Made by a program: the position numbers and the translations under genes | Source of the DNA: Exiguobacterium sibiricum 7-3 | GTDB lineage: Bacteria > Bacillota > Bacilli > Exiguobacteriales > Exiguobacteriaceae | Length of the DNA stretch: 64,000 nt | Assembly (NCBI RefSeq): GCF_000620865.1 | Contig: NZ_KK211190.1 | Span: 571,971-635,970 of the forward strand | Direction of reading: 5' to 3' | The notes under the pieces: model-generated | Database searches by the model: none | What the model saw: only the letters and a program-made list of their open reading frames with translations | What the model was told of the DNA's origin: nothing | Shown here: piece after piece, positions 1-9,242 of the stretch | How positions within the stretch are numbered: position 1 is the first letter of the stretch | Layout: each line of letters starts with the position of its first letter

Positions 1-547
1 AACGCGCTTCAGAAGCTGCTTTTCGGACAGTCCGATCGGCCGACTGTAGGTATGGGCCAAACTGGGACAAGTTCAATGTCTTGCCGTCAAATTCGATTTG
101 CGCTGCCGACATCAACTTCGTATATTCACTTGCCAAACGATTTTCTTCCTGGAGTTTCGGAATGATGGCGTCAGAGAACGTCTTCAAACTTGCTTCCGCC
201 AGTAAGAAAAGCTGTTTCCCCCATGTTGATTCGAGCGAAGAACGGAGGGGATGAGTCGTCAACGTTTGATAATAACTCGAGACGTATCCTTGATAAACCG
301 GACCGGCTTCGTCAAAGAAACCTTGTTCCGTTTCGTAAAACCCATCACGTGTATCGATCGTGTGACGGATCTCCACCAATTGACTGGCTGTTTCAAATTG
401 ATTTCTAAGGGTATTAATCTCAGAGATGGCATTGTTTGCTGTATCTACATCTGTTGCTTCACGCAAACGAGCGATTGCAGCATGCATAGAAGTTTCAAGG
501 ACGTTCAGGTCAGGACGGACATATGTAAGTTCTGAAAATGTTAACAT
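1..547 (-). CDS. M3-family oligoendopeptidase (PepF-like), N-terminal part
   Basis: The frame is open from an ATG at 547 to the left edge, giving the first 182 residues. The protein begins MLTFSELTYVRPDL and continues as an acidic, helix-rich region with phrases such as EIRHTIDTRDGFYETEQGFFDE, typical of the N-terminal lobe of M3 zinc oligoendopeptidases, cytosolic enzymes that trim short peptides. The HExxH zinc site would lie beyond the edge and cannot be checked. A strong GGAGG lies 7 bases before the ATG. It is divergent from the PTS gene at 722. The family call rests on resemblance of the N-terminal part only. Confidence 0.7.
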   Translation of the reverse strand, partial: MLTFSELTYVRPDLNVLETSMHAAIARLREATDVDTANNAISEINTLRNQFETASQLVEIRHTIDTRDGFYETEQGFFDEAGPVYQGYVSSYYQTLTTHPLRSSLESTWGKQLFLLAEASLKTFSDAIIPKLQEENRLASEYTKLMSAAQIEFDGKTLNLSQFGPYLQSADRTVRKAASEAR

Positions 548-721
548 GTAAGCGCCTCCTTGTGATTTCTAACTATTATCACACAAAAATACTTGCAAAA
601 CCAGAGTTACAAACGTATGCTTTTTGTGAGAACGTGAGCGAGTTCGTATTTAACTGGCTCCTATAAAAAAATCGAATCTTCTTTAAGAAGAAAACGATCG
701 AGAAAGTAGAGGGATAGTATC

Positions 722-1225
722 ATGGGATTCTTTAAAAAATTGTTTGGTGGTAATGATGAAGGAAACACGAAAATTGCTTCTGCCCTTACAGGTAAAATCG
801 TCAGCATCGAGAACGTACCCGATCAAGTCTTCTCACAAAAAATGATGGGCGACGGTATCGCGATCGAACCAACAGAAGGTAAAGTTGTTTCACCGATCAA
901 CGCAACGGTCGAAACGATTTTCCCGACAAAACACGCAATTGGTCTTAAAGGCGAAGACGGACTTGAGTTATTGATCCACGTTGGATTAGACACAGTTAAC
1001 CTTAAAGGTGAAGGTTTCACAGCACACGTTCAGTCTGGCGATAAAGTCAAAGCCGGTGACGTTCTTGTTGAGTTCGACCTTGATTTCATCCGTGCCAATG
1101 CACCATCAACAATCACACCAATCATCGTGACAAACCACGATCAATTTACACTTTCTGCAGTACCAGCTGAAGGAACATCTGTTGTCGCAGGCGAAACAGA
1201 ACTCTTCAAAGCAACACATAAATAA
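722..1225 (+). CDS. crr: PTS system glucose-type IIA component
   Basis: A 167-residue cytoplasmic phosphocarrier of the glucose-type EIIA family. It takes phosphate from HPr on a histidine and hands it to a sugar-specific EIIB. The active-site region is visible as LLIHVGLDTVNLKGEGF, with the phosphorylated His in IHVGLDT near residue 88. The other conserved His region reads PTKHAIGL near residue 70. Length matches a stand-alone IIA. No EIIBC gene is adjacent, so it probably serves several PTS permeases, as Crr does elsewhere. A single-gene unit: a GAGGG ribosome site lies before the ATG and a terminator follows. Confidence 0.93.
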   Translation: MGFFKKLFGGNDEGNTKIASALTGKIVSIENVPDQVFSQKMMGDGIAIEPTEGKVVSPINATVETIFPTKHAIGLKGEDGLELLIHVGLDTVNLKGEGFTAHVQSGDKVKAGDVLVEFDLDFIRANAPSTITPIIVTNHDQFTLSAVPAEGTSVVAGETELFKATHK

Positions 1226-1242
1226 GCTCGCAACGAATCAGT

Positions 1243-1270
1243 CCCCTTGTCCTAGACGAGGGGATTTTTT
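1243..1270 (+). terminator. Rho-independent terminator after crr
   Basis: Stem CCCCTTGTC / GACGAGGGG with a three-base loop, followed by six T residues. Confidence 0.85.
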
Positions 1271-1308
1271 GTCGTCTCATACCCGAGCTTACTGTTTTGT
1301 AAGATGAA

Positions 1309-1353
1309 TGAAAGTCTAGCCGATTCTTTGAAAGGCATATTGCTTCGTATACT
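1309..1353 (+). promoter_or_regulatory. Candidate promoter with direct repeats before the Bce-type module
   Basis: TGAAAG occurs at 1309-1314 and again at 1329-1334, exactly 20 bases apart, a two-helical-turn spacing usual for OmpR-family regulators. A TATACT -10 box lies at 1348-1353. The arrangement would fit control by the response regulator at 4135, but this is inference from spacing only. Confidence 0.35.
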
Positions 1354-1384
1354 AAAAGCAACATGAAGAATACGGGAGGAATAC

Positions 1385-2149
1385 ATGATGAAAGCCATCT
1401 TACACGCAGAACAGATTACGAAAGTCTATCATACGAAAAATGCCCGCCACGAGGCCCTCCGGCCAACGACACTGACGATTCACGATGCAGAATTCGTCAG
1501 CATCATGGGGCCGTCAGGAGCTGGGAAATCAACTTTGTTAAATCTGTTGTCAACGATTGATCAACCGACGGACGGTACGATTCAGATTAACGGGGAAGAG
1601 GTCACCGCAATGAAGGAAAAACAGTTGGCCCGCTTTCGGCGGGAACAGCTCGGTTTTATCTTTCAGGATTTCAACCTGCTCGATACGATGACCATCGAAG
1701 AAAATATTGCCTTGCCGCTGGCGTTACAACAGGTCCCGAAGGCCGATATCTTGGTGCGTGTCGCATCTGTCGCTCGGGAACTTGGAATCGAGGAGTTACT
1801 CGCAAAACGACCGTCTGAACTGTCGGGTGGTCAAAAACAACGGACGGCCGCCGCACGCGCCATCGTTCATCAGCCGTCACTGATTTTAGCGGATGAGCCG
1901 ACCGGAGCCCTCGATTCAAAATCAGCAACGGGTCTGCTTGAAGCGATGGCCGGTCTGAACGAACAGGGGGCGACGATCTTGATGGTGACGCATGATCCGA
2001 TGACTGCGTCGTATGCGGAACGGGTCCTGTTCGTCAAAGACGGCGAATTGTTCCGGGAAATTCATCAGTTTGGGACACGTAAGGAATTTTTCGAGCAAAT
2101 CATGGAAGTCCAACGTGAACTCGGAGGTGTGGTTCGTGAACTTGTTTAA
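1385..2149 (+). CDS. Bce-type ABC transporter ATP-binding protein (first copy)
   Basis: A 254-residue ATPase of the MacB/BceA group, which powers FtsX-type permeases that protect against peptide antibiotics. Walker A is GPSGAGKST near residue 40, the signature is LSGGQKQR near residue 144, and Walker B is LILADEPTGALDS. The insertion EFVSIMGPSGAG and the ending on an amphipathic FEQIMEVQRELGG helix are as in BceA proteins. GGAGG lies five bases before the ATG at 1385; a second ATG at 1388 is equally possible. The 3' end overlaps the permease start by 14 bases. First gene of a six-gene module ending at 8467. Confidence 0.9.
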   Translation: MMKAILHAEQITKVYHTKNARHEALRPTTLTIHDAEFVSIMGPSGAGKSTLLNLLSTIDQPTDGTIQINGEEVTAMKEKQLARFRREQLGFIFQDFNLLDTMTIEENIALPLALQQVPKADILVRVASVARELGIEELLAKRPSELSGGQKQRTAAARAIVHQPSLILADEPTGALDSKSATGLLEAMAGLNEQGATILMVTHDPMTASYAERVLFVKDGELFREIHQFGTRKEFFEQIMEVQRELGGVVRELV

Positions 2150-4052
2150 GTTAGCTTTCCGGAATTTAAAGAACATCCGTCAGAACGTGATGTATCTCGG
2201 TGCGGTCACGTTTGCGATATTAATTTACTATACGTTTTTAGCAATCCGCTCCAATGAAGCGATGTTGCAGGCTAATGAATTATACGGGAAACTCGGGACG
2301 GTCTTTACAGGGTCAAGTGTGATTCTGGCACTCTTTTCCGCCATTTTCATCTGGTATTCGAGTGATTTTTTCTTACGACGCCGGAAACAGGAAATCGGGC
2401 TGTATGCGTTACTTGGTCTCGAACGCCAGCAAATTGCGAAGTTGCTGTTTCTTGAGACGATGGGGTATGGATTGATTGGTCTGTTGATTGGAGTTTTGCT
2501 TGGTACGATTGCTTCGAAGTACTTTGTCCAACTGTTGGCGTACGTGATGGGGATGACGATTGAAGCAGATTTTTCAATCAATGCCGGTGCAATCGGTCAG
2601 ACGGTTGTTGTCTTCTTGACGATCTTCCTTGTGATTGCACTTCGTTCAGCCCGGACGATTTACCGGTTTACGTTGATTGAACTGTTTAAGGCGAAGCAAC
2701 AGGTGGAGACAGTCCCGAAAGTACATCCGATTCTTGCCGTGTTATCAGTGATGTTGATCGGGGTCGGCTACTACTTGACTGGAAAACCGTTACTGGAACA
2801 CTTCACGGTCGTTGCACCCATTTTGATGATCTGTATCATCGTCGGTACGTTCGGAACGATGAGCTACTTCACGATTTTTTTACTGCGTGTACTCAGTAAA
2901 CGTCTTCGGCATTACCGTGGCACGAACTTGATTTTACACGGGCAATTGATGTCACGGATTAAATCCAATGCCGTCATGTTGTCGACAATCACCGTCATCA
3001 CTGCCGTCACGCTGACGACCGTCGGGACAGCAACGTCGATCTATTATTATATTGACCGGACAGTCGAGGAACAGATGCCGTACAGTTTATCGATTGCGAC
3101 ACAGCAACAAGCCGCAGAAAAATTGATCCGGTCATCGAACCAAACGATTGAGTCGCGGACAATGGTCAACGTCAAGACGGTTACTCATTCGATGAAGGAG
3201 TTGCCAAACCCGTTGTCCTTTACAACGTCCTACCAGACATTCGGATTTGACGGGGAGCCGGGACAGTTCAGCTATATCAGTTATTCCGATTATCAGAAGT
3301 TGGCCAAAAATAATGGGAAAACCCTCTTACCGGAGCCGGGTACAGGCGAAGCGATTGTCCTTGAGACGTTCAAAGGAAATGACTTATTGAAGGAATCCGT
3401 TCAGTCACCCATCGGAGTGACGTTTAAGGACACGCATTCGTCCTTTCGGATTACCGGTGCGACGAATCTACCACTCACTCAACTGTATGCGAAAAAGCGG
3501 TTGGCCTTTGCTGTTTCGGATGATACCTTTGCCATGATGCCGGAAAAAGCAGCCATGTTGACGAACTATCAGTTCTCTGATGAGCGGTCGGATGACGGGC
3601 TGATCAACCGACTGGAACAGTTGTACGGTAAAAAAGCAGAGACGGAGATGGCAGCCTATTATCCTGTCTACGCCATGACGACCGCGACGACCGGGCTGCT
3701 TGCCTTTGCTGCCGGATTCCTTGGTCTCGTCTTTTTACTGGCGACCGGATCCATCATCTACTTTAAAATGCTTGCGGAAGCAGAAGAATCGAAACAACGG
3801 TTTGCTATCATCCGAAAGGTTGGTGTTGATCAGCAAGAGCAGACCGGTATCATCCGTCGCTCGGTCGGATTCATGTTTGTCTTGCCGTACTTGCTTGGTT
3901 TAGTCCACAGTCTGTTTGCGATGCAGGTTCTGCAAAAATTATTGAACTATGATTTGCGGTTACCGATGTCGCTTGCAATCGGTTGTTATACCGTCGTTTA
4001 TCTCTTATATTATCTCGTCACGGTGCGTGCTTATCGACGCATCGTCATCTAA
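2136..4052 (+). CDS. Bce-type ABC transporter permease (FtsX family, first copy)
   Basis: A 638-residue membrane protein of the BceB type. It starts at a GTG at 2136, reading MNLFKLAFRNLKNIRQN, behind GGAGGT 7 bases upstream; an in-frame ATG at 2013 lies inside the ATPase gene and has no ribosome site. Four membrane helices near residues 15-240 precede further helices, then a large extracellular domain at about residues 308-512, then the last three helices with an FtsX motif (FAIIRKVGVDQQEQ). The extracellular domain of about 200 residues is the BceB hallmark, which binds the peptide or its lipid II complex and signals to the partner histidine kinase. Substrate cannot be read from sequence. 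Confidence 0.88.
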   Translation: MNLFKLAFRNLKNIRQNVMYLGAVTFAILIYYTFLAIRSNEAMLQANELYGKLGTVFTGSSVILALFSAIFIWYSSDFFLRRRKQEIGLYALLGLERQQIAKLLFLETMGYGLIGLLIGVLLGTIASKYFVQLLAYVMGMTIEADFSINAGAIGQTVVVFLTIFLVIALRSARTIYRFTLIELFKAKQQVETVPKVHPILAVLSVMLIGVGYYLTGKPLLEHFTVVAPILMICIIVGTFGTMSYFTIFLLRVLSKRLRHYRGTNLILHGQLMSRIKSNAVMLSTITVITAVTLTTVGTATSIYYYIDRTVEEQMPYSLSIATQQQAAEKLIRSSNQTIESRTMVNVKTVTHSMKELPNPLSFTTSYQTFGFDGEPGQFSYISYSDYQKLAKNNGKTLLPEPGTGEAIVLETFKGNDLLKESVQSPIGVTFKDTHSSFRITGATNLPLTQLYAKKRLAFAVSDDTFAMMPEKAAMLTNYQFSDERSDDGLINRLEQLYGKKAETEMAAYYPVYAMTTATTGLLAFAAGFLGLVFLLATGSIIYFKMLAEAEESKQRFAIIRKVGVDQQEQTGIIRRSVGFMFVLPYLLGLVHSLFAMQVLQKLLNYDLRLPMSLAIGCYTVVYLLYYLVTVRAYRRIVI

Positions 4053-4134
4053 TTCAAATGGGCGGGAAACGAATAATCGTTTCCAGTCCATTTTTTGTTC
4101 GGTATCATGGAGAAAGAAGGGGTTGAATCTGCAG

Positions 4135-4821
4135 ATGGAAACAATTTTATTAGTCGAAGACGATCAACAGATTGCGCTGTTATTAAAAGAACTGTTGGAA
4201 CGGTACGATTTTAATGTCATTCACGAAGATGGATTAGGAGATGTCGTCGCTCGATTCGAAGAAACACAACCGGATGTCATCCTGCTGGATGTCAACCTGC
4301 CGAAGTTTGACGGGTTTTATTGGTGCCGTCAGCTCCGGATGAAGACGCGGGCGCCGATTCTGTTCATCTCGGCTCGTGTCGGAGAGATGGATCAAGTCAT
4401 GGCACTCGAATATGGAGCAGATGACTATATCGTCAAACCATTCCAGGGAGCCGTCGTCATTGCGAAAATCAAAAGTCAGATTCGACGTGCTTACGGGACA
4501 CTGTCCCAGGAAAGTGACGAGCGGACGGTCAGCCGTGCCGGTCTTACGTTGTATTTGGATCGCTATATCGTCGAATATGAAGAACGGTCGATTGAGCTGT
4601 CCAAAAAAGAAGGATTGATTTTAGAGATGTTGTTGACGGTGAGTCCACGCATTGTCAGTCGGGGTGACTTGCTGGAACGGATTTGGGATGATGAAGCGTT
4701 CGTCGATGAAAATACGCTGAATGTCAACATTACCCGTGTACGGAAACGATTGGCGGAAATCGGAATCGGCGGACTGGAAACTGTCCGGGGAGTCGGCTAC
4801 AAACTGGTCTTGGACAAATGA
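4135..4821 (+). CDS. OmpR-family response regulator (BceR-like)
   Basis: A 228-residue regulator with an N-terminal receiver domain (acidic pair EDD near residue 9, phospho-Asp in VILLDVNLP near residue 52, conserved Lys in YIVKPF) and a C-terminal winged helix (NVNITRVRKRL and the final ETVRGVGYKL). It begins METILLVEDDQQ at the ATG at 4135, preceded by AGAAGGGG; longer in-frame starts extend into the permease gene region and give no receiver-domain sequence. The stop overlaps the kinase start as ATGA. Lying between two transporters, it very likely activates both in response to the same signal. Confidence 0.9.
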   Translation: METILLVEDDQQIALLLKELLERYDFNVIHEDGLGDVVARFEETQPDVILLDVNLPKFDGFYWCRQLRMKTRAPILFISARVGEMDQVMALEYGADDYIVKPFQGAVVIAKIKSQIRRAYGTLSQESDERTVSRAGLTLYLDRYIVEYEERSIELSKKEGLILEMLLTVSPRIVSRGDLLERIWDDEAFVDENTLNVNITRVRKRLAEIGIGGLETVRGVGYKLVLDK

Positions 4822-5810
4822 GACTTTTTTTCAGACATACGATTCCGGGTATTCTTTTCTTCAGCGGACAGATGGTAGCCCTGTTCCTCATCTTATGGTT
4901 ATATGACCTCTATCGTCCAGCTGCCTTTTTTTACATCGCTCTCTTAAATGCAATCGCCTTGCTGATTTATTTAAGTTACCGCTTCTTTAGTATGTTGCCG
5001 TTGCTCAAACGCTTGCAGACGCCGATTCAATCGGTCGCCGAACCAATCCGGGCGGACAGCGACGAACCGCTTGCGGCAGCCGTCGAGCACTTTTTAGAAC
5101 GGCAGCAGACTGTCTTTCGGAACAGTCTGTTTGCGGAGCGGCGGAAAGAAAAAGAACGACACCGGTATGTCGATCAATGGATCCATCAAATGAAGACGCC
5201 GCTTTCGGTCATCGAATTGATTCTCGAACATCCAGGGGAACAGTTTCAGGCGGACTTACGCCATGAAGTCGACCGGATGCGAATCGGACTGGATCAGATG
5301 CTGTATTCGTCGCGTCTCGAAGCGATTGAAACGGACTTGAAGGCGGAGCGTTTAAATCTTCGGACGTTAGTGACGAGCATCATCAATCAGGAAAAACGGC
5401 TATTCGTCAAAAACAAAGTCTATCCGAAGCTTGAGCTTTCAGCTGATCTTTACATCTATACCGATTCGAAATGGTTCCGTTTTTTAGTGTTGCAATTGAT
5501 AACGAATGCCGTTAAATATACGACCGGTCATGGTCACGAAGTCTACATCCGGGCGGTCGAACAATCCGGAAAAATCGTGTTGACGATTGAAGACGATGGT
5601 GTCGGGATTCCGAAACGCGACGTTCCGCGTGTCTTCAATGCGTTTTTCACGGGCGAAAATGGACGACGCTACGGAGAATCGACCGGGATGGGACTGTACT
5701 TCGTCAGTCAGATTTGTCTAAAGCTCGGACATACGATTGAACTCGACAGCACGGAAGGTGTTGGAACGACCTGTCGTCTCACGCTTGTAGGAGGGAAACA
5801 AGATGATTGA
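4818..5810 (+). CDS. Intramembrane-sensing histidine kinase (BceS-like)
   Basis: A 330-residue kinase with two membrane helices within the first 60 residues and almost no extracellular loop between them, the pattern of intramembrane-sensing kinases that get their signal from a Bce-type permease. The phospho-acceptor His lies in YVDQWIHQMKTPLSV near residue 120. The ATPase lid has the N box (LITNAVKYT), DDGVGIP and GMGLYFV. It is coupled to the regulator by a 4-base overlap and to the next ATPase by an 8-base overlap. Confidence 0.9.
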   Translation: MRLFFRHTIPGILFFSGQMVALFLILWLYDLYRPAAFFYIALLNAIALLIYLSYRFFSMLPLLKRLQTPIQSVAEPIRADSDEPLAAAVEHFLERQQTVFRNSLFAERRKEKERHRYVDQWIHQMKTPLSVIELILEHPGEQFQADLRHEVDRMRIGLDQMLYSSRLEAIETDLKAERLNLRTLVTSIINQEKRLFVKNKVYPKLELSADLYIYTDSKWFRFLVLQLITNAVKYTTGHGHEVYIRAVEQSGKIVLTIEDDGVGIPKRDVPRVFNAFFTGENGRRYGESTGMGLYFVSQICLKLGHTIELDSTEGVGTTCRLTLVGGKQDD

Positions 5811-6567
5811 AGTCAAACAGTTAGGAAAAGTCTATCCCGGAAAAGTGACGGAACAACCGTTGACGGATATCAATTTCCGGGTCGAAGAAGGGGAAATGGT
5901 CGCCGTCATGGGACCATCCGGCAGTGGGAAATCAACCTTGATCAATCTGCTGGCGACGCTCGATCAACCAAGTTGGGGATCCATCTTGATTGAAGGTATT
6001 GATACGGCAACGTTCAAACGGAAAGAGACAACCCGCTTTCGGCGTGAGACGCTCGGGATCATCTTTCAGGAGTTCAATCTGCTGGATTCGTTGACGGTGG
6101 CTGAAAATATGCTCGTCCCCTTGATGCTCAGCGGTAAAAAAACGAAGGAAGCCCGGGAAGAGATGCAACATCTCGCGAAACGGTTGCAGATTGATGAATT
6201 GCTCGATAAACAAGTCGATGAAGTGTCCGGCGGGCAACGGCAACGGACAGCAATCGGGCGCGCCCTGATTCACGCGCCGCGTCTGATGCTCGCGGACGAA
6301 CCGACGGGGGCTCTTGATTTTCAGGCGACGAAACACGTCATGGAGTTACTGGCGGAATTGAATGCTGCAGGTATGACAATGGTCATCGTCACTCATGATC
6401 CGACAGTGGCATCGTATTGTAATCACGTCCTGTTCCTGAAAGACGGCAGCATTCAGACGGAATTGTTCCGGGATGAACCACGCCGGGTGTTCTTTCAGCG
6501 TGTCATTGAGTCGCTCTCGTTATTAGGAGGGGATGAACATCACTTATCTGCAATACGCCCTACGTAA
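5803..6567 (+). CDS. Bce-type ABC transporter ATP-binding protein (second copy)
   Basis: A 254-residue paralogue of the ATPase at 1385, the same length, with Walker A GPSGSGKST, signature VSGGQRQR and Walker B LMLADEPTGALD. The start MIEVKQLGKVYPGK follows AGGAGGGAAACAAG. It overlaps the kinase gene at its 5' end and the second permease by 35 bases at its 3' end, so all five genes 4135-8467 are tightly coupled. It probably energises only the permease at 6533. Confidence 0.9.
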   Translation: MIEVKQLGKVYPGKVTEQPLTDINFRVEEGEMVAVMGPSGSGKSTLINLLATLDQPSWGSILIEGIDTATFKRKETTRFRRETLGIIFQEFNLLDSLTVAENMLVPLMLSGKKTKEAREEMQHLAKRLQIDELLDKQVDEVSGGQRQRTAIGRALIHAPRLMLADEPTGALDFQATKHVMELLAELNAAGMTMVIVTHDPTVASYCNHVLFLKDGSIQTELFRDEPRRVFFQRVIESLSLLGGDEHHLSAIRPT

Positions 6568-8467
6568 CATCAAGCGGTATCAGCGTCTCTACTACGGATA
6601 CGCATTGACGATCATCGTCGCGATGACGATTGCGACGAGTTACTGGAATCTCGTCGTCAGCGAATCGTTTCAGAATATCGCCAAAGTCTTAAGCCAACTG
6701 AATCAGGTCATCGAACTGACGATGGTATTTGTGTTCATTGCTGAAGTCATCATCTTATTTTTTAGTATCCTGTTTATTTATTCGACGACGTATACGATGC
6801 TCGAACACCGGAAAAATGATTTACGGATTATGCGGACGCTCGGAAGCGGCTTTTCCCATTTTTTAAAATATTTTATGATTGAAATCCTGATTGTTGGTGG
6901 TTTGGCCATTACGGGCGGCATCACGCTGGGGGTTGTCCTGACGAAACTGATGTTACTCTCGATTGAAAAAGTCATGTTCTTACCGCGGCTGACGATTGAG
7001 ATTTCTATCACCTCCTTTTTAGTATTGATCGCAGGTGCACTACTGACACTGTTGATTGCGACAGTCCTCGCGATTTATAAATTCCGTCCAGACCGTCCTG
7101 TCCGGTCCCATTCGCGCTTTCGGATCCGCTTTGGTCTTACGATGCAGGGAGTGGCAGTGCTCATCCTCTTTTATGGATATTTCATGGCGCTGACACAACA
7201 AGATATCTTTCTGCTCTTCTTTCCTTTCATCATCTTCGTCGGCTCGTTCTTTTTCTGTCGTCATGTCATCCCGATGGTACTCAAACTGTATCGTCCGCGA
7301 CGGTTGTCGTTACGAAAGTTAATCGTCTCGGAAATCGCGATTCAGTTAAAGACGAACAGTACGCTGGTCGCGCTGGGGACAATCTTGACCTCCTGTGCGT
7401 TGACGGCCGTCGGTCTCGTCTTTATCTTTCAGCTGATCGGATTTGATCTCTCGTCGAACAATCAATTCGGACTGGTCTATTACGAAGAAGTTGCCGTCCC
7501 GTCCGAGCGTCTGGAAAAACTGGAACGGACGATGGTAAAAACGTTTCCGGACAAATACCGGCAGGATGTCCGGCTCAAAGGAGTCAAGACCCGGTACATG
7601 ATTCCGTTATCGGATTATAACGAACTGATGAAGCATCTAGGTCACGAGCAACGGACGCTGTTGACGGACAAACAGACCTTCATGATTCCGGCCCGTCCGG
7701 TTCAAGTCAAGGAAGTGACACCGACGATGCAAAAAGCAAAAGCCGAGATGAAGCAAGCCGGCTACCAACTTGAACCGATGGCGGAACATCGTCTGTTATT
7801 CGGATACAATGACCGGATTGAAACACTATTCGTCGTCAGTGACCGTGCTTTTGCCATGATGGATCGTCCAGTATTCCATATCCGGGTCTTTGATACACCA
7901 TCGTATGCCGATTACGGGACGGACCGCTGGACCCGTTGGATGTCGATTGTCCGGGAAATTCAGTCCAAAGCAGAGCTCGGCAAAAAAACTCCGGTTCCGT
8001 ACCAGATAATCAATGAGACGGAAGACAAACTGGACGGGATTCGCATCATCCGCCTGGTCTCGTTTGTCGTCATCCTGTTGACGATCTGGCTGTTTGTCAT
8101 CAACGCAAGTTTCTTGCACGTCTGGATGCAGATGACGGCAGAACGTGAACAAAAACGCTTAAAGACGTTATTTGCACTCGGTTTCAGTAAACGGAGTATC
8201 CGTCGGTTCCTGTTCGTGAAATACGGTACCGTTTTGATGGTCCCATACTTCATTTCCATCTTCCATGCCTGGTTGCTCTTTCAGGTCATCTTATCGGAAG
8301 AGGGACTGAAAATCGGTCCATTTCTTCCTTTGTCCTTTGTTTGGATCGGAATCGTCACCTGCTGTTATTTCATCAGTATCTTGCCTTTATGGGTCCGCTA
8401 TCCGCGGCATCTGCTGAAAAAATCGTGCGAAAGTTCGATGTATCCGATACCCGATTCAAGGGTATGA
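6533..8467 (+). CDS. Bce-type ABC transporter permease (FtsX family, second copy)
   Basis: A 644-residue BceB-like permease starting MNITYLQYALRNIKRY behind AGGAGGGG. Membrane helices cover roughly residues 20-300, an extracellular domain lies at about residues 305-500, and three helices end the protein. The extracellular domain differs clearly in sequence from that of the first permease, which suggests different ligands or a split between sensing and detoxifying roles, as known for paired Bce systems in Staphylococcus (BraDE/VraDE). The role split is inference. Confidence 0.87.
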   Translation: MNITYLQYALRNIKRYQRLYYGYALTIIVAMTIATSYWNLVVSESFQNIAKVLSQLNQVIELTMVFVFIAEVIILFFSILFIYSTTYTMLEHRKNDLRIMRTLGSGFSHFLKYFMIEILIVGGLAITGGITLGVVLTKLMLLSIEKVMFLPRLTIEISITSFLVLIAGALLTLLIATVLAIYKFRPDRPVRSHSRFRIRFGLTMQGVAVLILFYGYFMALTQQDIFLLFFPFIIFVGSFFFCRHVIPMVLKLYRPRRLSLRKLIVSEIAIQLKTNSTLVALGTILTSCALTAVGLVFIFQLIGFDLSSNNQFGLVYYEEVAVPSERLEKLERTMVKTFPDKYRQDVRLKGVKTRYMIPLSDYNELMKHLGHEQRTLLTDKQTFMIPARPVQVKEVTPTMQKAKAEMKQAGYQLEPMAEHRLLFGYNDRIETLFVVSDRAFAMMDRPVFHIRVFDTPSYADYGTDRWTRWMSIVREIQSKAELGKKTPVPYQIINETEDKLDGIRIIRLVSFVVILLTIWLFVINASFLHVWMQMTAEREQKRLKTLFALGFSKRSIRRFLFVKYGTVLMVPYFISIFHAWLLFQVILSEEGLKIGPFLPLSFVWIGIVTCCYFISILPLWVRYPRHLLKKSCESSMYPIPDSRV

Positions 8468-8492
8468 TAATAGCATAGCGAGGAGGGATAAC

Positions 8493-9122
8493 ATGCTGGA
8501 CCATTCACCTTACCGGGGATACGGTGACCGCATCCGAATCTTACGAGAACGTGCCGGAATTTCAATCGACCAGTTGGCGGGAAATCTTGGGGTTGCACCC
8601 TATTTTATTCGTCGTACGGAACTCAGCGAAGTCTATCCAACGAAAGCGTATATCGAATCTTTGGCGGAGGCCCTGCATATCGACTCCAGTTACTTGGCAC
8701 GACACATCTGGACCGGGGAGTCCTTGAAGTTCGTCATGCAGGAAAGAACGCCGCTCGAAGAAATGCGATTGGCGTATGAACAGACGATGGGACAAGACGA
8801 AACGATGATTGAACAACAACTGGAAGAACGGATGCGCCTGTTCGATTTAATGTATGACGAAGACGTCAAACGGATTGAACAGACGATGAATGCGACGGAA
8901 CAGCGGATTTTTCACGAATTAGTGGAAGCAGTCATGGAGGCGGGGGAATTGCAACGGGAAGAGGCGACCGAGACGTTCGAACTGTTTGCGGACAAACTCC
9001 CGACGATGCTTCAACTCGATGAATACCTCAACCGTCTGACGGAAGAAACCGAGACGACAGCAACCGATTGTTATACGAAGTTCAGTCAATCAGTTGACCG
9101 GGCACGTTATCACCGGAAGTAA
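8493..9122 (+). CDS. XRE-family transcriptional regulator
   Basis: A 209-residue protein with an N-terminal helix-turn-helix at about residues 10-65 (RIRILRERAGISIDQLAGNLGV ... PTKAYIESLAEALHI), followed by a long acidic helical region rich in Glu and Gln of unknown role. AGGAGGG precedes the ATG. It starts 26 bases after the second permease stop and may be co-transcribed with the Bce-type module. A bidirectional terminator follows. The target is unknown. Confidence 0.75.
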   Translation: MLDHSPYRGYGDRIRILRERAGISIDQLAGNLGVAPYFIRRTELSEVYPTKAYIESLAEALHIDSSYLARHIWTGESLKFVMQERTPLEEMRLAYEQTMGQDETMIEQQLEERMRLFDLMYDEDVKRIEQTMNATEQRIFHELVEAVMEAGELQREEATETFELFADKLPTMLQLDEYLNRLTEETETTATDCYTKFSQSVDRARYHRK

Positions 9123-9144
9123 ACGATTCGAATGGAAAGATAAA

Positions 9145-9187
9145 CAAACGAGGAAGGCGGATGTAATATCCGTCTTCCTCGTTTGTA
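9145..9187. terminator. Bidirectional terminator between convergent genes
   Basis: Near-perfect inverted repeat ACAAACGAGGAAG ... CTTCCTCGTTTGT separating the XRE gene from the reverse-strand gene at 9243. Confidence 0.75.
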
Positions 9188-9242
9188 TGAACACTGACGT
9201 TCAAGTCAGTTCTGTTTTTAGATGGATTAACTTTTAAATGGA

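Noticed and set aside
3949-4134. Longer in-frame start for the response regulator
   Set aside because: It runs into the permease gene and the extra residues do not belong to a receiver domain; the ATG at 4135 has a ribosome site.
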